DNA of 64,000 nucleotides from Terriglobales bacterium (GTDB lineage: Bacteria; Acidobacteriota; Terriglobia; Terriglobales; Acidobacteriaceae). The translations under genes and the position numbers were made by a program. Each line of letters starts with the position of its first letter. The first letter of the stretch is position 1. The stretch lies in NCBI GenBank assembly GCA_025462725.1, contig JAOAPE010000003.1, positions 62,001 through 126,000 of the forward strand. The letters run 5' to 3'. Shown here in pieces: positions 33,356 through 42,578 of this stretch. The notes beneath the pieces are model-generated. The model saw nothing but the letters and a program-made list of their open reading frames with translations, searched no databases and had not been told where the DNA came from.

Positions 33356-35041
33356 ATGAATAAGTTTTGGCGGAAGTGTGCGGTTGCGCTGGCCTGTCTG
33401 GCGTCGTCGTTTATTTCAGTTGCTCAGCAGCGTCCTGCGGCTGACTTGATCATCACCAATGCAAATGTGTGGACGGTGGACTCTTCGCGTCCTCATGCGG
33501 AAGCGATTGCAGTCATTGGCGAGCGGATCGTAGCGGTGGGAACTGCGGCGGAGATCGAACTGTGGCGCGGGAGGCAGACGAAGGTCATTGATGCGAAGAA
33601 GAAGCTCGTCCTGCCGGGATTCAATGACGCGCACGTTCACTTTCTTGATGGCAGCTCAACGCTCTTCGAAGTGGACTTAAAGGACGCGAACAGTCCTGAG
33701 GAGTTTGCGCGGCGAATCCAAGCGCAGACGAAGAAGCTTTCAAAGGGCGAGTGGATGCTGGGCGGCAATTGGGATGACCAGGCGTTCGCGAATCCGCAAT
33801 TGCCAACGCGGCAGATGATTGATGCAGTCACACCGGAGACACCGGTGTTTGTGAATCGGCATGATGGACACATGGCACTCGCTAATTCGCTGGCGTTAAA
33901 GCTGGCGGGAGTGGATTCGAAAACCCCTGATCCGCCGGGTGGGAAAATCGTCCGCGACGCGAATGGCGAGCCCACGGGCATCCTGAAGGATGCTGCGATG
34001 GACTACGTTTACAAAATTGTTCCGGAGATGAAGCCAGAGCGCAGAACGGCTGTCTTTAAGGACGGACTGAAGTATGCAGCGTCGGTTGGCATGACCAGCT
34101 TGCAGACGATGAGTACCGCATACGCAAACATTGCTGTCTTTAGCGCTATAGCAGAGACCAACCAGCTGACGCTCCGTGTAAATGCTGTTCCGATGGAAAC
34201 GAATTGGCAGGACCAGGCGAAGCTGGGGATTCGTCATGCGTGGGGCTCGCCCTACCTTCGTCTCGGTGCGTTGAAAGGGTTTGCAGATGGCTCACTCGGT
34301 TCGACTACGGCATACTTTTTCGAGCCATATCTGGATGCCCCGAAAGAGCGAGGACTGCTTTCCGATGAAATGCAGCCGCTCAGCGGTATGCGCGAGCGCA
34401 TGACCAAAGCCGATGCCGCTGATTTGCAGTTGTGCATCCACGCCATCGGTGACCAGGCAATCTCGATTGTGCTTGATCTGTTTCAGGACGTGACCAACAG
34501 CAATGGGCAGAAAGACCGCAGGTTTCGCATTGAGCATGCCCAACACATCGCGCCTAAGGATTTCGTGCGATTTGCAAAGCTGGGTGTGATCGCTTCCGTA
34601 CAGCCATATCACGCGATTGACGATGGACGCTGGGCGGAGAATCGCATTGGTCACGAGCGCAGCAAAACGACTTATGCCTTCCGGACACTGCTCCAGAATG
34701 GGGTGAAGCTGGCTTTGGGCACTGACTGGCCAGTAGCGCCGCTTGATCCAATGCAGACCATATACGCGGCAGTGACCCGGGCCACGCTCGACGGAAAGCA
34801 TCCAGAAGGATGGATCCCGGAACAGAAAATAACCGTAGCCGAAGCCGTGGAAGCCTACACGATGAGCTCGGCGTATGCGGAATTCCAAGACAAAGTAAAG
34901 GGCAGCATCACGCCGGGAAAACTCGCCGACATCGTCATGTTGAGCGATGACATTTTTACAATCCCGCAAGAAACGATCAAGAAGGTGAAAGTGCAAGAGA
35001 CGATTGTTGGCGGGAAGGTGGTTTATTCGCGCGCGAATTAG
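33356..35041 (+). CDS. Exported amidohydrolase family protein (YtcJ-like)
   Basis: 561 residues. An N-terminal signal peptide ends in SFISVAQ. The amidohydrolase TIM barrel follows: metal site HxH in FNDAHVHFLDG, IHAIGDQAI, RIEHAQHI, and the closing ALGTDWPVAPLDPMQTIYAAV. The first conserved strand (DLIITNANVWTVDSS) and the C-terminal composite sandwich (GKLADIVMLSDDIF) are typical of YtcJ-like enzymes. These hydrolyse cyclic amides or exported precursors; the substrate is not known. It overlaps the convergent lysA gene by four bases. Confidence 0.9.
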   Translation: MNKFWRKCAVALACLASSFISVAQQRPAADLIITNANVWTVDSSRPHAEAIAVIGERIVAVGTAAEIELWRGRQTKVIDAKKKLVLPGFNDAHVHFLDGSSTLFEVDLKDANSPEEFARRIQAQTKKLSKGEWMLGGNWDDQAFANPQLPTRQMIDAVTPETPVFVNRHDGHMALANSLALKLAGVDSKTPDPPGGKIVRDANGEPTGILKDAAMDYVYKIVPEMKPERRTAVFKDGLKYAASVGMTSLQTMSTAYANIAVFSAIAETNQLTLRVNAVPMETNWQDQAKLGIRHAWGSPYLRLGALKGFADGSLGSTTAYFFEPYLDAPKERGLLSDEMQPLSGMRERMTKADAADLQLCIHAIGDQAISIVLDLFQDVTNSNGQKDRRFRIEHAQHIAPKDFVRFAKLGVIASVQPYHAIDDGRWAENRIGHERSKTTYAFRTLLQNGVKLALGTDWPVAPLDPMQTIYAAVTRATLDGKHPEGWIPEQKITVAEAVEAYTMSSAYAEFQDKVKGSITPGKLADIVMLSDDIFTIPQETIKKVKVQETIVGGKVVYSRAN

Positions 35042-36330
35042 GTTTCCTGTCGAAAGAGATCCTTCATCGTCTCGCGTTTTCGAACCACTGTAACACCAGA
35101 GCCATCCACCATCACTTCCGCGGCCCGGGGTCGCGTGTTGTAGTTGGACGATAATGCCATTCCATACGCTCCGGCATCGAGAATGGCAACGAGATCGCCT
35201 TCGTGCAAATGCGGCAGTTCGCGATCGCGCGCGAAGAAATCTCCCGTCTCGCAGACCGGGCCTACAACATCAACAACGCTGGTAGCTTTGGTCATCTGCA
35301 AAACCTGATTCAACTGCACAGGCACGATCTCGTGATACGCGCCATAAAGTGATGGCCGGAGAAGATCGTTCATTGCGGCGTCAACGATCACGAAACGCTT
35401 CTTGCCATTCTGCTTGGTGACGACCACGCGACTGAGAAGCGCTCCGGCGGGAGCGACGATCGAGCGACCGGGTTCGAGAAGCAGATGGACTTTAAGTCCG
35501 CCTAACGAGTCGTGCAACGCATGTGCATACGCTGAAGATTTGGCTTCAAAGTTGTCCGCCTCGGCGTCTTCGCTCTTATAGGAAATCCCGAGTCCTCCGC
35601 CGGCGTCGACATAGCGGATGTTGTGTCCGTTGGCAGCGAGCGCGCGGACCAGTTCCGCAATGCGCAGCATCGCCTTAGCGAACGGTTCTACTGTGGTGAT
35701 TTGCGAACCGATATGGCAGCTCACGCCGGCGACATCGAGATACTTGCGGGCTGCGGCGCGGGTGTAGAGGTCACCAACGTCGCTCAGAGCGACTCCGAAC
35801 TTATGCTCGCGCAAGCCTGTGGAGATGTACGGGTGGGTGTCCGCAAAGACATCGGGGTTGATGCGAAGAGCGATGCGCGCCTTTTTCTTGATTTTCGCAG
35901 CGCGCTCGGCGAGCAGGTCAAGTTCGCTTTCGCTCTCCACGTTGAAGATGAGGATGTTGGCTTTCAGCGCGGCATCGATCTCCGCGGCGGTCTTGCCCAC
36001 TCCTGAAAAGACGACTTTCTCCGCTGCCTTACGGCTGACGTGGAGAACACGTTCCAGTTCGCCGCCGGAAACAACGTCGAATCCGGAGCCGAGTTTGGCC
36101 AGCATCTTCAGGAGTGAGAGGTTGGAATTCGCTTTGACGGAATAACACACCGTGTGAGGGAACCGCTTAAATGCATTTTCGAAAGTGCGATAGCGATCGC
36201 GAATGGTGGACGCGGAATAGACGTAAAGCGGTGTGCCGTATCGCTCCGCGAGGTAGGCCAGCGGAACCGAATCCGCGAGTAGATGGTTCTTCTTGTATTG
36301 AAATGCGGGCGGGCGGGCGATTATTTTCAT
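35038..36330 (-). CDS. lysA: Diaminopimelate decarboxylase
   Basis: 430 residues. The PLP-binding Lys is in VCYSVKANSN near residue 68, with the family elements GSGFDVVSGGELERVL, SCHIGSQI, LLLEPGRSIVAPAG and PVCETGDFFARDR (Cys of the active site) in order. LysA converts meso-diaminopimelate to L-lysine, the last step of lysine biosynthesis; in Acidobacteriota it also governs peptidoglycan precursor pools. The start ATG is only 9-15 bases from TATACT on the same strand, so the transcript may be nearly leaderless, but the gene may also be read from the upstream phosphatase gene. Confidence 0.96.
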   Translation of the reverse strand: MKIIARPPAFQYKKNHLLADSVPLAYLAERYGTPLYVYSASTIRDRYRTFENAFKRFPHTVCYSVKANSNLSLLKMLAKLGSGFDVVSGGELERVLHVSRKAAEKVVFSGVGKTAAEIDAALKANILIFNVESESELDLLAERAAKIKKKARIALRINPDVFADTHPYISTGLREHKFGVALSDVGDLYTRAAARKYLDVAGVSCHIGSQITTVEPFAKAMLRIAELVRALAANGHNIRYVDAGGGLGISYKSEDAEADNFEAKSSAYAHALHDSLGGLKVHLLLEPGRSIVAPAGALLSRVVVTKQNGKKRFVIVDAAMNDLLRPSLYGAYHEIVPVQLNQVLQMTKATSVVDVVGPVCETGDFFARDRELPHLHEGDLVAILDAGAYGMALSSNYNTRPRAAEVMVDGSGVTVVRKRETMKDLFRQET

Positions 36331-36354
36331 GGACTCGACAGTATACGAGAGCGC

Positions 36355-38205
36355 TTAGACGTTGCGTAGTGCGCGGGAGGTCTTGCTGCGTTTCGAAGTG
36401 GACGTTGCAGATGCGGGTGCGCCGTTCTCTTTGATTTTCACCACCACAACTGTTTCATCGTCGAATGGACTTACTCCTGCAGAGTGTTCATCGACGGCGG
36501 CAAAGATTGCAGTTACTAAATCATCAGCTGACTTATCACAATTCTTTCGAACAATTTCTTCCACGCGTCCGCGGCCGAATTGGTGGTCCTTGTGGTTGAC
36601 AGCATCAATGATGCCGTCGCTGAAGAAGACGAAGACGTCACCGGGATGTGCATTAAGAGTGACTTCGTCATACTCAGCGTCTTCGAATAATCCAAGCGGA
36701 AGGCCAGTGGCTTCAACAATCTGCGTCTTGCCCTGATGACAGTAGATCGGACGCGGCTGTCCTGAATTGGCGATCTGCATCATCTTACGGTCTTCATCCC
36801 AGACGGAATACAGCATGGAGACAAACTGCGCATCAATGCGACGCTCGTTCAAAGAAAGATTGATGGAAGCCAGCATTTCCGCCGGAGAAGGTTCCAGACT
36901 GGTCATAGAACGAACCATGCCGCCGACCAGGGCTGCAAATAGGGCAGCGGGAGCACCCTTGCCACTCACATCGCCCACGGCGATTCCCACGCGTCCGCCG
37001 GTGTACGTGAGAAAGTCGTACATGTCACCGCCGATAGCGTGTGCGGGCGTAAACTTTGCAGCCAGTTCCGCGCTGGGCATTACGGGACAGCACGGCGGCA
37101 ACAAGTGCTGCTGCACAACGCGCGCCATCGAAAGTTCGCGCTCCATGCGCTGTTCCTCGCGCGCGATCCGCTCGTAAAGGCGCGCATTCTCGATTGCAAT
37201 CGCTACCTGGGCAGCAAGCGTGACTACCGTGCGCATGTTGTCTTCGTTGAAGTATCCGCGACGGGTATGCTCAAGATCGAGCACGCCGATGACGATGTCC
37301 TTGTAGATAAGCGGCACGCACAACTCTGAGCGTGTCTCTGGATTCACCATGATGTACCGCGAATCCTTTGTGACATCCGGCACGAGGATGGTGCGCTTCT
37401 CTGAAGCAGCCGCGCCCACCAACCCGCGTCCCATCGGAATGTCATGCTTGAGCTGGATGTTCTCCTTGAAGCGCAATGAGAAGCGATGCTGGAGTATTTG
37501 TCCCGTTTGGTCGAGCAACAAGATGCTGAACATCTGGAAGTCGATCACGCGATTTAGCAGATCGCCAATACGCTTGAGCAATTGATCAAGATTGAGGATC
37601 GAGGTTAGATCACGACTGATCTCATTCAACACTTGCAGCGTCTGCGCCTGCCTGGCCACACGCGTGTACAGCCGGGCGTTTTCAATGGCTGTCGCAATCC
37701 GCGAAGCAACGAGCGTCAGCAAGCGGCTGTGTTCTTCCTTGAAGTAATCCAGTTGGCTAGATTGGATATCGATGACGCCGATAACCCGGTTCTTCGCTAC
37801 CAAGGGAACGGCGAGCTCAGATTTCACATCGGGATGAGCGTCGATGTAATCGGAGTCACGAGTAACGTCGGAAACAAGAACGGTTTCACGGCGCTCGACC
37901 GCGCGTCCGGTAATCCCTTTGCCGACTTTTATGCGAAGACGTTCGACGTCTGGCGCATGTCCGATCTGAAAGCGCATCCGCAAGTCTTGCGTGCGCTCAT
38001 TCAGTAGAAGAATGGCAAAGATTTCGAAAGGGATGACCTGCCTGACAAGCTCGGCGACGGTCTGAAGCAAGGTATCAAGATCAAGGCTGGTGTTGATCGG
38101 GTCAGCAAGTCTGAGCAGGAAATGTTCTACGCCGGAGGAGCCCAATTCCGTTGCGGGATGGATACCTGAAGTTTTTGCAGCTCCTGTTTTCACAACCGAT
38201 GACAT
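36355..38205 (-). CDS. Two-GAF SpoIIE-type PP2C phosphatase
   Basis: 616 residues from the ATG at 38205 (a TTG at 38214 is in frame). Two GAF domains (about residues 30-190 and 205-360) are connected by a long signalling helix; both contain the GAF cores IGVIDIQSSQ and IGVLDLEHTR. The C-terminal third is the SpoIIE/PP2C phosphatase: VVQQHLLPPCCPVMPSAEL, IGGDMYDFLTYTGGRVGIAVGD, VFFSDGIIDAVNH, with paired Asp residues (GGDMYD, SDGI, PFDDET) binding Mg2+/Mn2+. It should dephosphorylate a serine or threonine, typically in an anti-sigma-factor switch, in response to a ligand of its GAF domains. A related GAF protein is encoded two genes away. Confidence 0.92.
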   Translation of the reverse strand: MSSVVKTGAAKTSGIHPATELGSSGVEHFLLRLADPINTSLDLDTLLQTVAELVRQVIPFEIFAILLLNERTQDLRMRFQIGHAPDVERLRIKVGKGITGRAVERRETVLVSDVTRDSDYIDAHPDVKSELAVPLVAKNRVIGVIDIQSSQLDYFKEEHSRLLTLVASRIATAIENARLYTRVARQAQTLQVLNEISRDLTSILNLDQLLKRIGDLLNRVIDFQMFSILLLDQTGQILQHRFSLRFKENIQLKHDIPMGRGLVGAAASEKRTILVPDVTKDSRYIMVNPETRSELCVPLIYKDIVIGVLDLEHTRRGYFNEDNMRTVVTLAAQVAIAIENARLYERIAREEQRMERELSMARVVQQHLLPPCCPVMPSAELAAKFTPAHAIGGDMYDFLTYTGGRVGIAVGDVSGKGAPAALFAALVGGMVRSMTSLEPSPAEMLASINLSLNERRIDAQFVSMLYSVWDEDRKMMQIANSGQPRPIYCHQGKTQIVEATGLPLGLFEDAEYDEVTLNAHPGDVFVFFSDGIIDAVNHKDHQFGRGRVEEIVRKNCDKSADDLVTAIFAAVDEHSAGVSPFDDETVVVVKIKENGAPASATSTSKRSKTSRALRNV

Positions 38206-38256
38206 GCACTTCAATGATAACAGTCAAAGCAGGTGGACTGAGAAGTAGGGGAAAAG

Positions 38257-39006
38257 CTAATAGCCGGAGACGTTCGCAGGTTCGGTGACGACCGGAGCAC
38301 CGAGATCGCGCACGATTCCCACTCCACCGCTAGTGCCGATACGATTAGCGCCGGCTTGGATCACGGCAAGTGCGTCGGCCGCGATTCGGACTCCGCCAGA
38401 TGCCTTCACACCGAGTTTTTCGCCGACCACGCCGCGCATGAGCGCAACATCGTCGACCGTGGCTCCGCCACCGGCAAATCCGGTGCTGGTCTTTACAAAA
38501 TCAGCGCCAGCGGCGACGGCGAGTTGGCAGGCCACAAGTTTTTCGTCGAGAGTGAGTAGGGAAGTCTCAAGTATTACTTTAAGTATTCCGCCGTTGTCGT
38601 GGACGACATGTGCCACACCAGCGATGTCAGATTGCACAAGGTTGCGGTCACCGGATTTCAGCGCGCCGATGTTGAGCACCATGTCCACTTCTGAAGCACC
38701 GATACGCAGGGCTTCTTCGGCTTCGAATCTCTTTACTGAAGTGAGTGATGCGCCATGAGGAAATCCCGCTGGCACTCCAACTCTCACGTTGCTGCCGCGC
38801 AGGAGCGAGACGGCCAGCGATGCCCAAGTCTGGTGCACGAAAGCGCAGCAGAAGTTGTAGGCCAACGCCTCTTCACAAAGCTGGATGACCTGCGACTGTG
38901 TTGCTTCAGGCTTGAGGAGAGTGTGATCGATCATCGCAGCAACTGCCTGCCATGAAGGACGATTGTCGGTCGAAGCGACGCCGGGAATAACGGTGCTCTG
39001 TGCCAT
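38257..39006 (-). CDS. deoC: Deoxyribose-phosphate aldolase
   Basis: 249 residues. The Schiff-base Lys is in [11 protein letters not shown], with the second Lys in [10 protein letters not shown] and the phosphate loop [10 protein letters not shown] near the end. DeoC cleaves 2-deoxyribose-5-phosphate to acetaldehyde and glyceraldehyde-3-phosphate, recycling nucleoside carbon. The N-terminal 20 residues are an extra extension. It lies between two GAF-domain signalling genes on the same strand, with gaps of 51 and 66 bases, so co-transcription is possible but no functional link is obvious. Confidence 0.95.
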   Translation of the reverse strand: MAQSTVIPGVASTDNRPSWQAVAAMIDHTLLKPEATQSQVIQLCEEALAYNFCCAFVHQTWASLAVSLLRGSNVRVGVPAGFPHGASLTSVKRFEAEEALRIGASEVDMVLNIGALKSGDRNLVQSDIAGVAHVVHDNGGILKVILETSLLTLDEKLVACQLAVAAGADFVKTSTGFAGGGATVDDVALMRGVVGEKLGVKASGGVRIAADALAVIQAGANRIGTSGGVGIVRDLGAPVVTEPANVSGY

Positions 39007-39072
39007 GTGCGCTGACTCCGATTTTAACAGGTAGCCGAAGCGAAGGTCGAAGTTTTCACAGTGACATGTTTC

Positions 39073-40566
39073 CTAAGCGCCGGCGCCTGATGAGTGCGGC
39101 TTCTGCCGATCAATACGCGAAAGCAAATGCCGGACAAGTTCCAACTCAGTCGTTCCATCTGCGGGATATTGCACCCGGCCGAAAGCGGCAGTCAGCGCAT
39201 GGCTCGCGCCGGGACGCCCCTCCGCGAGTCTTGTGAGGCCGGTAATGATTTTATTTTGCACCGAGAGCACATCGTTCTCGCTGGTCTCAGGAAGAATCAG
39301 CGCAAAACGGTCCGCCGAATAGCGGCAAATCGTGTCAGTGTTGCGAACGGACGACGCGAGCAGATGGGCGATGTCGCGCAGGAGATCGTCGCCAGCGTCG
39401 AAGCCTAGGGTCTTGTTGACGTGGCTGAAGTTCTGCAAGTCGAACATGATGATGGAGAACTGCTTCTCAAACCGCTTCGCGCGGGAGATCTCATGGGCCA
39501 CAGCGATATGGAAATAACGCTGGTTGTAGACGCCGGTGAGGCTGTCAGTGTTTGCCACACGGCGCAGTTCTTCAGAAAGCTGCACGTTTTTGATCGCAGT
39601 CGCGCAGACGTCGCCTGCAGCTTGTGAGATTGAGCGGTCATCCGTGGTAAATGCGTTGGCGGTTGTATGCGATATCACCACGACGCCGAGCGTTTCACCC
39701 AATGACAGCAACGGAACCGCCATCTCCGCCGCCGAGTTGTAAAGGCACGGCTTCCATTGCGGAGACTCTTTGATCTTCTCAGTTACGTTGTTGGCGATGA
39801 CGTTCATGCGGGCTTCCATGGCTTCCGCAATGATGCCACTCCGCGCGGATGAGCGATATGTTTCTGGGTCGGGATGATGTCCGCCAGTGTGCGCGCTCAA
39901 AATGAGCACACCGCCCTTGTCGCGTAGCAAGATTGAGACTTCACTGCCTTCGAAGGTGTCACTGATGAGATCGCAAAGTGTGACCAGAAGCTGATCAAGA
40001 TCACTGGCGCTGGTCGCGGAGCGGGCGATCAGGTTGATGAACTCGATCTGCCGCATGCGTCGTCTTTCGTTGGTGTAGAGTCGGGCATTCTCCAACGCCA
40101 CTGCCGCCTGTGCAGCAAACATGGCGAGCAGTCCGATCATGTCGTCGGTGAAGAAATCTATTTGCTCACTTTCAATATTCAAGACAGCGATGACTTCATC
40201 GCGCACTAGCAGCGGCAGCGCTAGCTCACTGCGAATGTCCTTGTTGAGGCTGAAATATCGTTGGTCCTTCGCAACATCGGGGACATAGATGGGCTGCTTA
40301 CTGGCTGCAACATATCCGACGATTCCATCCGGCCCGATCGCGAAGCGGGTCTTAGGGCCGCGGTCCTTCCCATTTTCGGCGCGGATGTAAAGCTCTCCGG
40401 CGGCGGCGTCAACCATCAGCACGGCGCAGTCGGCGACCTCAAAATAATTGCGCACGATAAGAAGTATCTGGTGCAGAACGGTGTCTGCATCCATGCTGGA
40501 GAGGATCATCTCCGTAGCTTCCTGAAGGACTGCGACTTCCCGAACGCTGGAATGTAATTGCTTCAA
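39073..40566 (-). CDS. Two-GAF protein with degenerate GGDEF domain
   Basis: 497 residues starting at TTG (the frame has a stop just upstream). Two GAF domains, about residues 15-165 and 185-335, are followed by a diguanylate-cyclase fold beginning at ANTDSLTGVYNQRYF. The signature is replaced: where active enzymes have GGDEF, this one has SADRF (CRYSADRFALILPE), and the earlier metal loop reads FDLQNFSHVNKTLG. Two of the catalytic residues are therefore missing, so cyclic-di-GMP synthesis is unlikely. It may act as a sensor or nucleotide receptor. Related in domain plan to the SpoIIE-type protein upstream of deoC. Confidence 0.88.
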   Translation of the reverse strand: MKQLHSSVREVAVLQEATEMILSSMDADTVLHQILLIVRNYFEVADCAVLMVDAAAGELYIRAENGKDRGPKTRFAIGPDGIVGYVAASKQPIYVPDVAKDQRYFSLNKDIRSELALPLLVRDEVIAVLNIESEQIDFFTDDMIGLLAMFAAQAAVALENARLYTNERRRMRQIEFINLIARSATSASDLDQLLVTLCDLISDTFEGSEVSILLRDKGGVLILSAHTGGHHPDPETYRSSARSGIIAEAMEARMNVIANNVTEKIKESPQWKPCLYNSAAEMAVPLLSLGETLGVVVISHTTANAFTTDDRSISQAAGDVCATAIKNVQLSEELRRVANTDSLTGVYNQRYFHIAVAHEISRAKRFEKQFSIIMFDLQNFSHVNKTLGFDAGDDLLRDIAHLLASSVRNTDTICRYSADRFALILPETSENDVLSVQNKIITGLTRLAEGRPGASHALTAAFGRVQYPADGTTELELVRHLLSRIDRQKPHSSGAGA

Positions 40567-40679
40567 TTGTTAGGCCCCAGAAGGTGAGTGACGTTTCCGA
40601 TTATAGGGTGAGCGGAATTTTCTGAGTGTTTATAGCACGAGGGGGAAACGAATCATTAAACATCCGCGCAGAAGTTTGT

Positions 40680-40685
40680 TAGAAT
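40680..40685 (+). promoter_or_regulatory. Candidate -10 of the CBS-protein gene
   Basis: TAGAAT, 40 bases before the ATG. A weak -35-like TTAAAC lies 18 bases upstream. This is the only promoter-like site seen between the divergent genes at 40566 and 40725. Confidence 0.3.
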
Positions 40686-40724
40686 TCGCGGCCACTACTT
40701 AAGCCGATTTGCCGGGAGGCCCTA

Positions 40725-41174
40725 ATGCTGGTTCGCGATTACATGACTACTAATGTCACGACGTTGACGGACGACTTACGGCTTCTGGATGCTGCGCTGA
40801 TGATCCGCCGCACAGGGAAGCGACATGTGCCGATCGTCTCGGCGAAGGATGGCACGGTAGTTGGCATCATCAGCGATCGCGATATTTCGCGGCTCGCGCC
40901 TTCCATCCTGTCAAAGCAAACGGAAGATGAGTACAACCGCGTTTTCGAAGATACGCCGATCACTGCGGCGATGACGAAGGCGCCATTGACGATCTCTCCT
41001 GACGCTCCCATCACTGATGCCGTGCAGATCCTCTATTCAAAGAAAATCGGCGGACTGCTCGCCGTAGAGAACGGCGAACTCAAAGGCATTCTTACCGTCA
41101 GTGACATGTTGGGTCTACTCAACGAATTGCTGACCGGCGGCGACAAATCACGAAATATGAGCAGCGGCGGCTGA
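40725..41174 (+). CDS. Two-CBS-domain protein
   Basis: 149 residues forming one CBS pair: first repeat from MLVRDYMTTNVTTLTDDL to IISDRDISRL, second from AAMTKAPLTISPDAPITDA to GILTVSDMLGLLNELL. CBS pairs bind adenosyl nucleotides (AMP, ATP, SAM) and regulate partners. No partner domain is fused here, so it acts as a small stand-alone sensor. GGGAGG is a good ribosome site before the ATG. Convergent with the zinc-ribbon gene. Confidence 0.9.
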   Translation: MLVRDYMTTNVTTLTDDLRLLDAALMIRRTGKRHVPIVSAKDGTVVGIISDRDISRLAPSILSKQTEDEYNRVFEDTPITAAMTKAPLTISPDAPITDAVQILYSKKIGGLLAVENGELKGILTVSDMLGLLNELLTGGDKSRNMSSGG

Positions 41175-41184
41175 CGCCAGCCGT

Positions 41185-41430
41185 TTATGCGGCTTGCTTG
41201 CGAATAAGCACCGCGGGCTCGGCTGTGAAATCTGGCTCAGTGTGGCGATGCGCTTCCACCACCTTCATCTGCTTCCAATCGTACGGAAATTCTTTACCGC
41301 AATCCAAACAGACAACATAGGTCCCTGTGACTTGAGCTGCTTTTGCTCGAGCGCCGACCTTGGCGGTTATTGGAAAACTGTAATTGCTGTGCCAGCAGCC
41401 GAACAGGATGTCCATGAAATCAGTGATCAT
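41185..41430 (-). CDS. Small zinc-ribbon-like protein
   Basis: 81 residues from the ATG at 41430, with GGGGAG six bases upstream; a TTG at 41469 would add 13 residues without a ribosome site. The core has FGCWHSNYSFP near the N-terminus and a second Cys pair in VVCLDCGKEFPYDWKQM, about 28 residues later, giving a possible four-ligand zinc site. I recall this pattern in acidobacterial hypothetical proteins. The tail is rich in charged residues. Function unknown. Confidence 0.68.
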   Translation of the reverse strand: MITDFMDILFGCWHSNYSFPITAKVGARAKAAQVTGTYVVCLDCGKEFPYDWKQMKVVEAHRHTEPDFTAEPAVLIRKQAA

Positions 41431-41607
41431 TGATACTCCCCGGGGCAAATCCGAATTGGTATGGCCCAAACCGAATCATCCACAACAACTATGATTCAGC
41501 TTCAAGGGATTAGATTCAGAGTAGCTGGAAAAAGGTTTGTCTAAGGTCGAAAGAAGAATGCACCAGGAATGGGCGCGGAAATTGCGATTCCTATTAAATA
41601 GAGCAGC

Positions 41608-41859
41608 TTAGCTCTCTGGAGTCGGTTTTGAGGATTTGCACTTTGTGACGATGGCGTCGTGCAATTTGGCGCGGAGGGTGTCAGGAAGCTCGTAAATCTT
41701 GTTTTCGCGGTAGATCTCGATGGTCTTTTTGGTGGTATTGCAGACGATGTAGCAGTTGTGGCACCAAGTCAAATGTTCGGAAAGCTCAGCTTTCAGTTTC
41801 TGGTCCAGAGAACCGTCAAGAAAATCGTTGAGTTCGGTTAGAAATTGAGAGCACTTCAC
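41608..41859 (-). CDS. Putative zinc-finger anti-sigma factor
   Basis: 83 residues with a GTG start that overlaps the sigma-factor stop (GTGA). The short N-terminal helix pair holds the ZAS motif His-x3-Cys-x2-Cys (EHLTWCHNC), which binds zinc in anti-sigma factors such as RsrA and ChrR. No membrane segment follows, so this is a soluble, possibly redox-sensitive inhibitor of the adjacent sigma factor. The C-terminal half is basic and helical. Confidence 0.85.
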   Translation of the reverse strand: MKCSQFLTELNDFLDGSLDQKLKAELSEHLTWCHNCYIVCNTTKKTIEIYRENKIYELPDTLRAKLHDAIVTKCKSSKPTPES

Positions 41860-42494
41860 TTCGATTGGTCCCCGTCATTATTTTTTTTCTTCTTGAAGTA
41901 CCTGTTCAGGCGCTCGCGCAATTGCAAACGCGCACGAAGCAACCTGGACTTCACCGCAGGAACACTCAAGCCAAGCGTCTCCGCAGTTTCCTCCGTACTC
42001 AAGCCTTCTACGTCACGCAACATGAACACCGTCCGAAAACCCATGGGCAAACCCTGGATGGTCTTTTCCAGGATCTCACTGAGTTCAGCCTGCCGATACT
42101 GCTGCTCCGGGTTCGGGCTCCAATCGGCGACTTCCCGAGGTACCGATCCGTCCTCCGTCTCCACGTCTTCGTCCATGGATACGGTCTTGCTGGACTTCCG
42201 TTTGCGAAGCTTCATCAGCGCTTCATTGACGGCAATACGAACCAACCAGGTGTAAAACTTTGAATTCCCCTGGAACTGCTTCAGGTTCTGGTACGCCTTC
42301 AGGAAAGCGTCTTGCACTACATCTTCTGCGTCCTCGCGGTTCTGCGTGATGTGCTGCGCAATGCGAAAGACGTTTCGATCATACTTCCTGATGAGCTGCT
42401 CGAAGGCGGCAATGTCGCCTTCTCTCGCAGACTGGATGAGCGCTAGCTCTTCGCTAGTGTCCCCCGTTGTTACATTTGTTTGGATGGTTCCCAT
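41856..42494 (-). CDS. ECF-family RNA polymerase sigma factor
   Basis: 212 residues from the ATG at 42494; the longer reading to 42662 enters the adjacent remnant. Region 2 (ALIQSAREGDIAAFEQLIRKY, EDAEDVVQDAFLKAYQNLKQF) and region 4 (GFRTVFMLRDVEGLSTEETAETLGL followed by RLLRARLQLRERL) are complete, with a short Ser/Pro linker. It directs RNA polymerase to stress or envelope promoters. It is cotranscribed with, and overlaps by four bases, the zinc-finger anti-sigma gene, the usual paired arrangement. The lysine-rich tail (YFKKKKNNDGDQSK) is unusual but harmless. Confidence 0.93.
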   Translation of the reverse strand: MGTIQTNVTTGDTSEELALIQSAREGDIAAFEQLIRKYDRNVFRIAQHITQNREDAEDVVQDAFLKAYQNLKQFQGNSKFYTWLVRIAVNEALMKLRKRKSSKTVSMDEDVETEDGSVPREVADWSPNPEQQYRQAELSEILEKTIQGLPMGFRTVFMLRDVEGLSTEETAETLGLSVPAVKSRLLRARLQLRERLNRYFKKKKNNDGDQSK

Positions 42495-42578
42495 GTTCTC
42501 GCGATGCAATATATTGGCGCAAAAATGAAGACGGATATCTAGATTAACAGGTTGGTCGAACCGCTCAACCCAATGACA

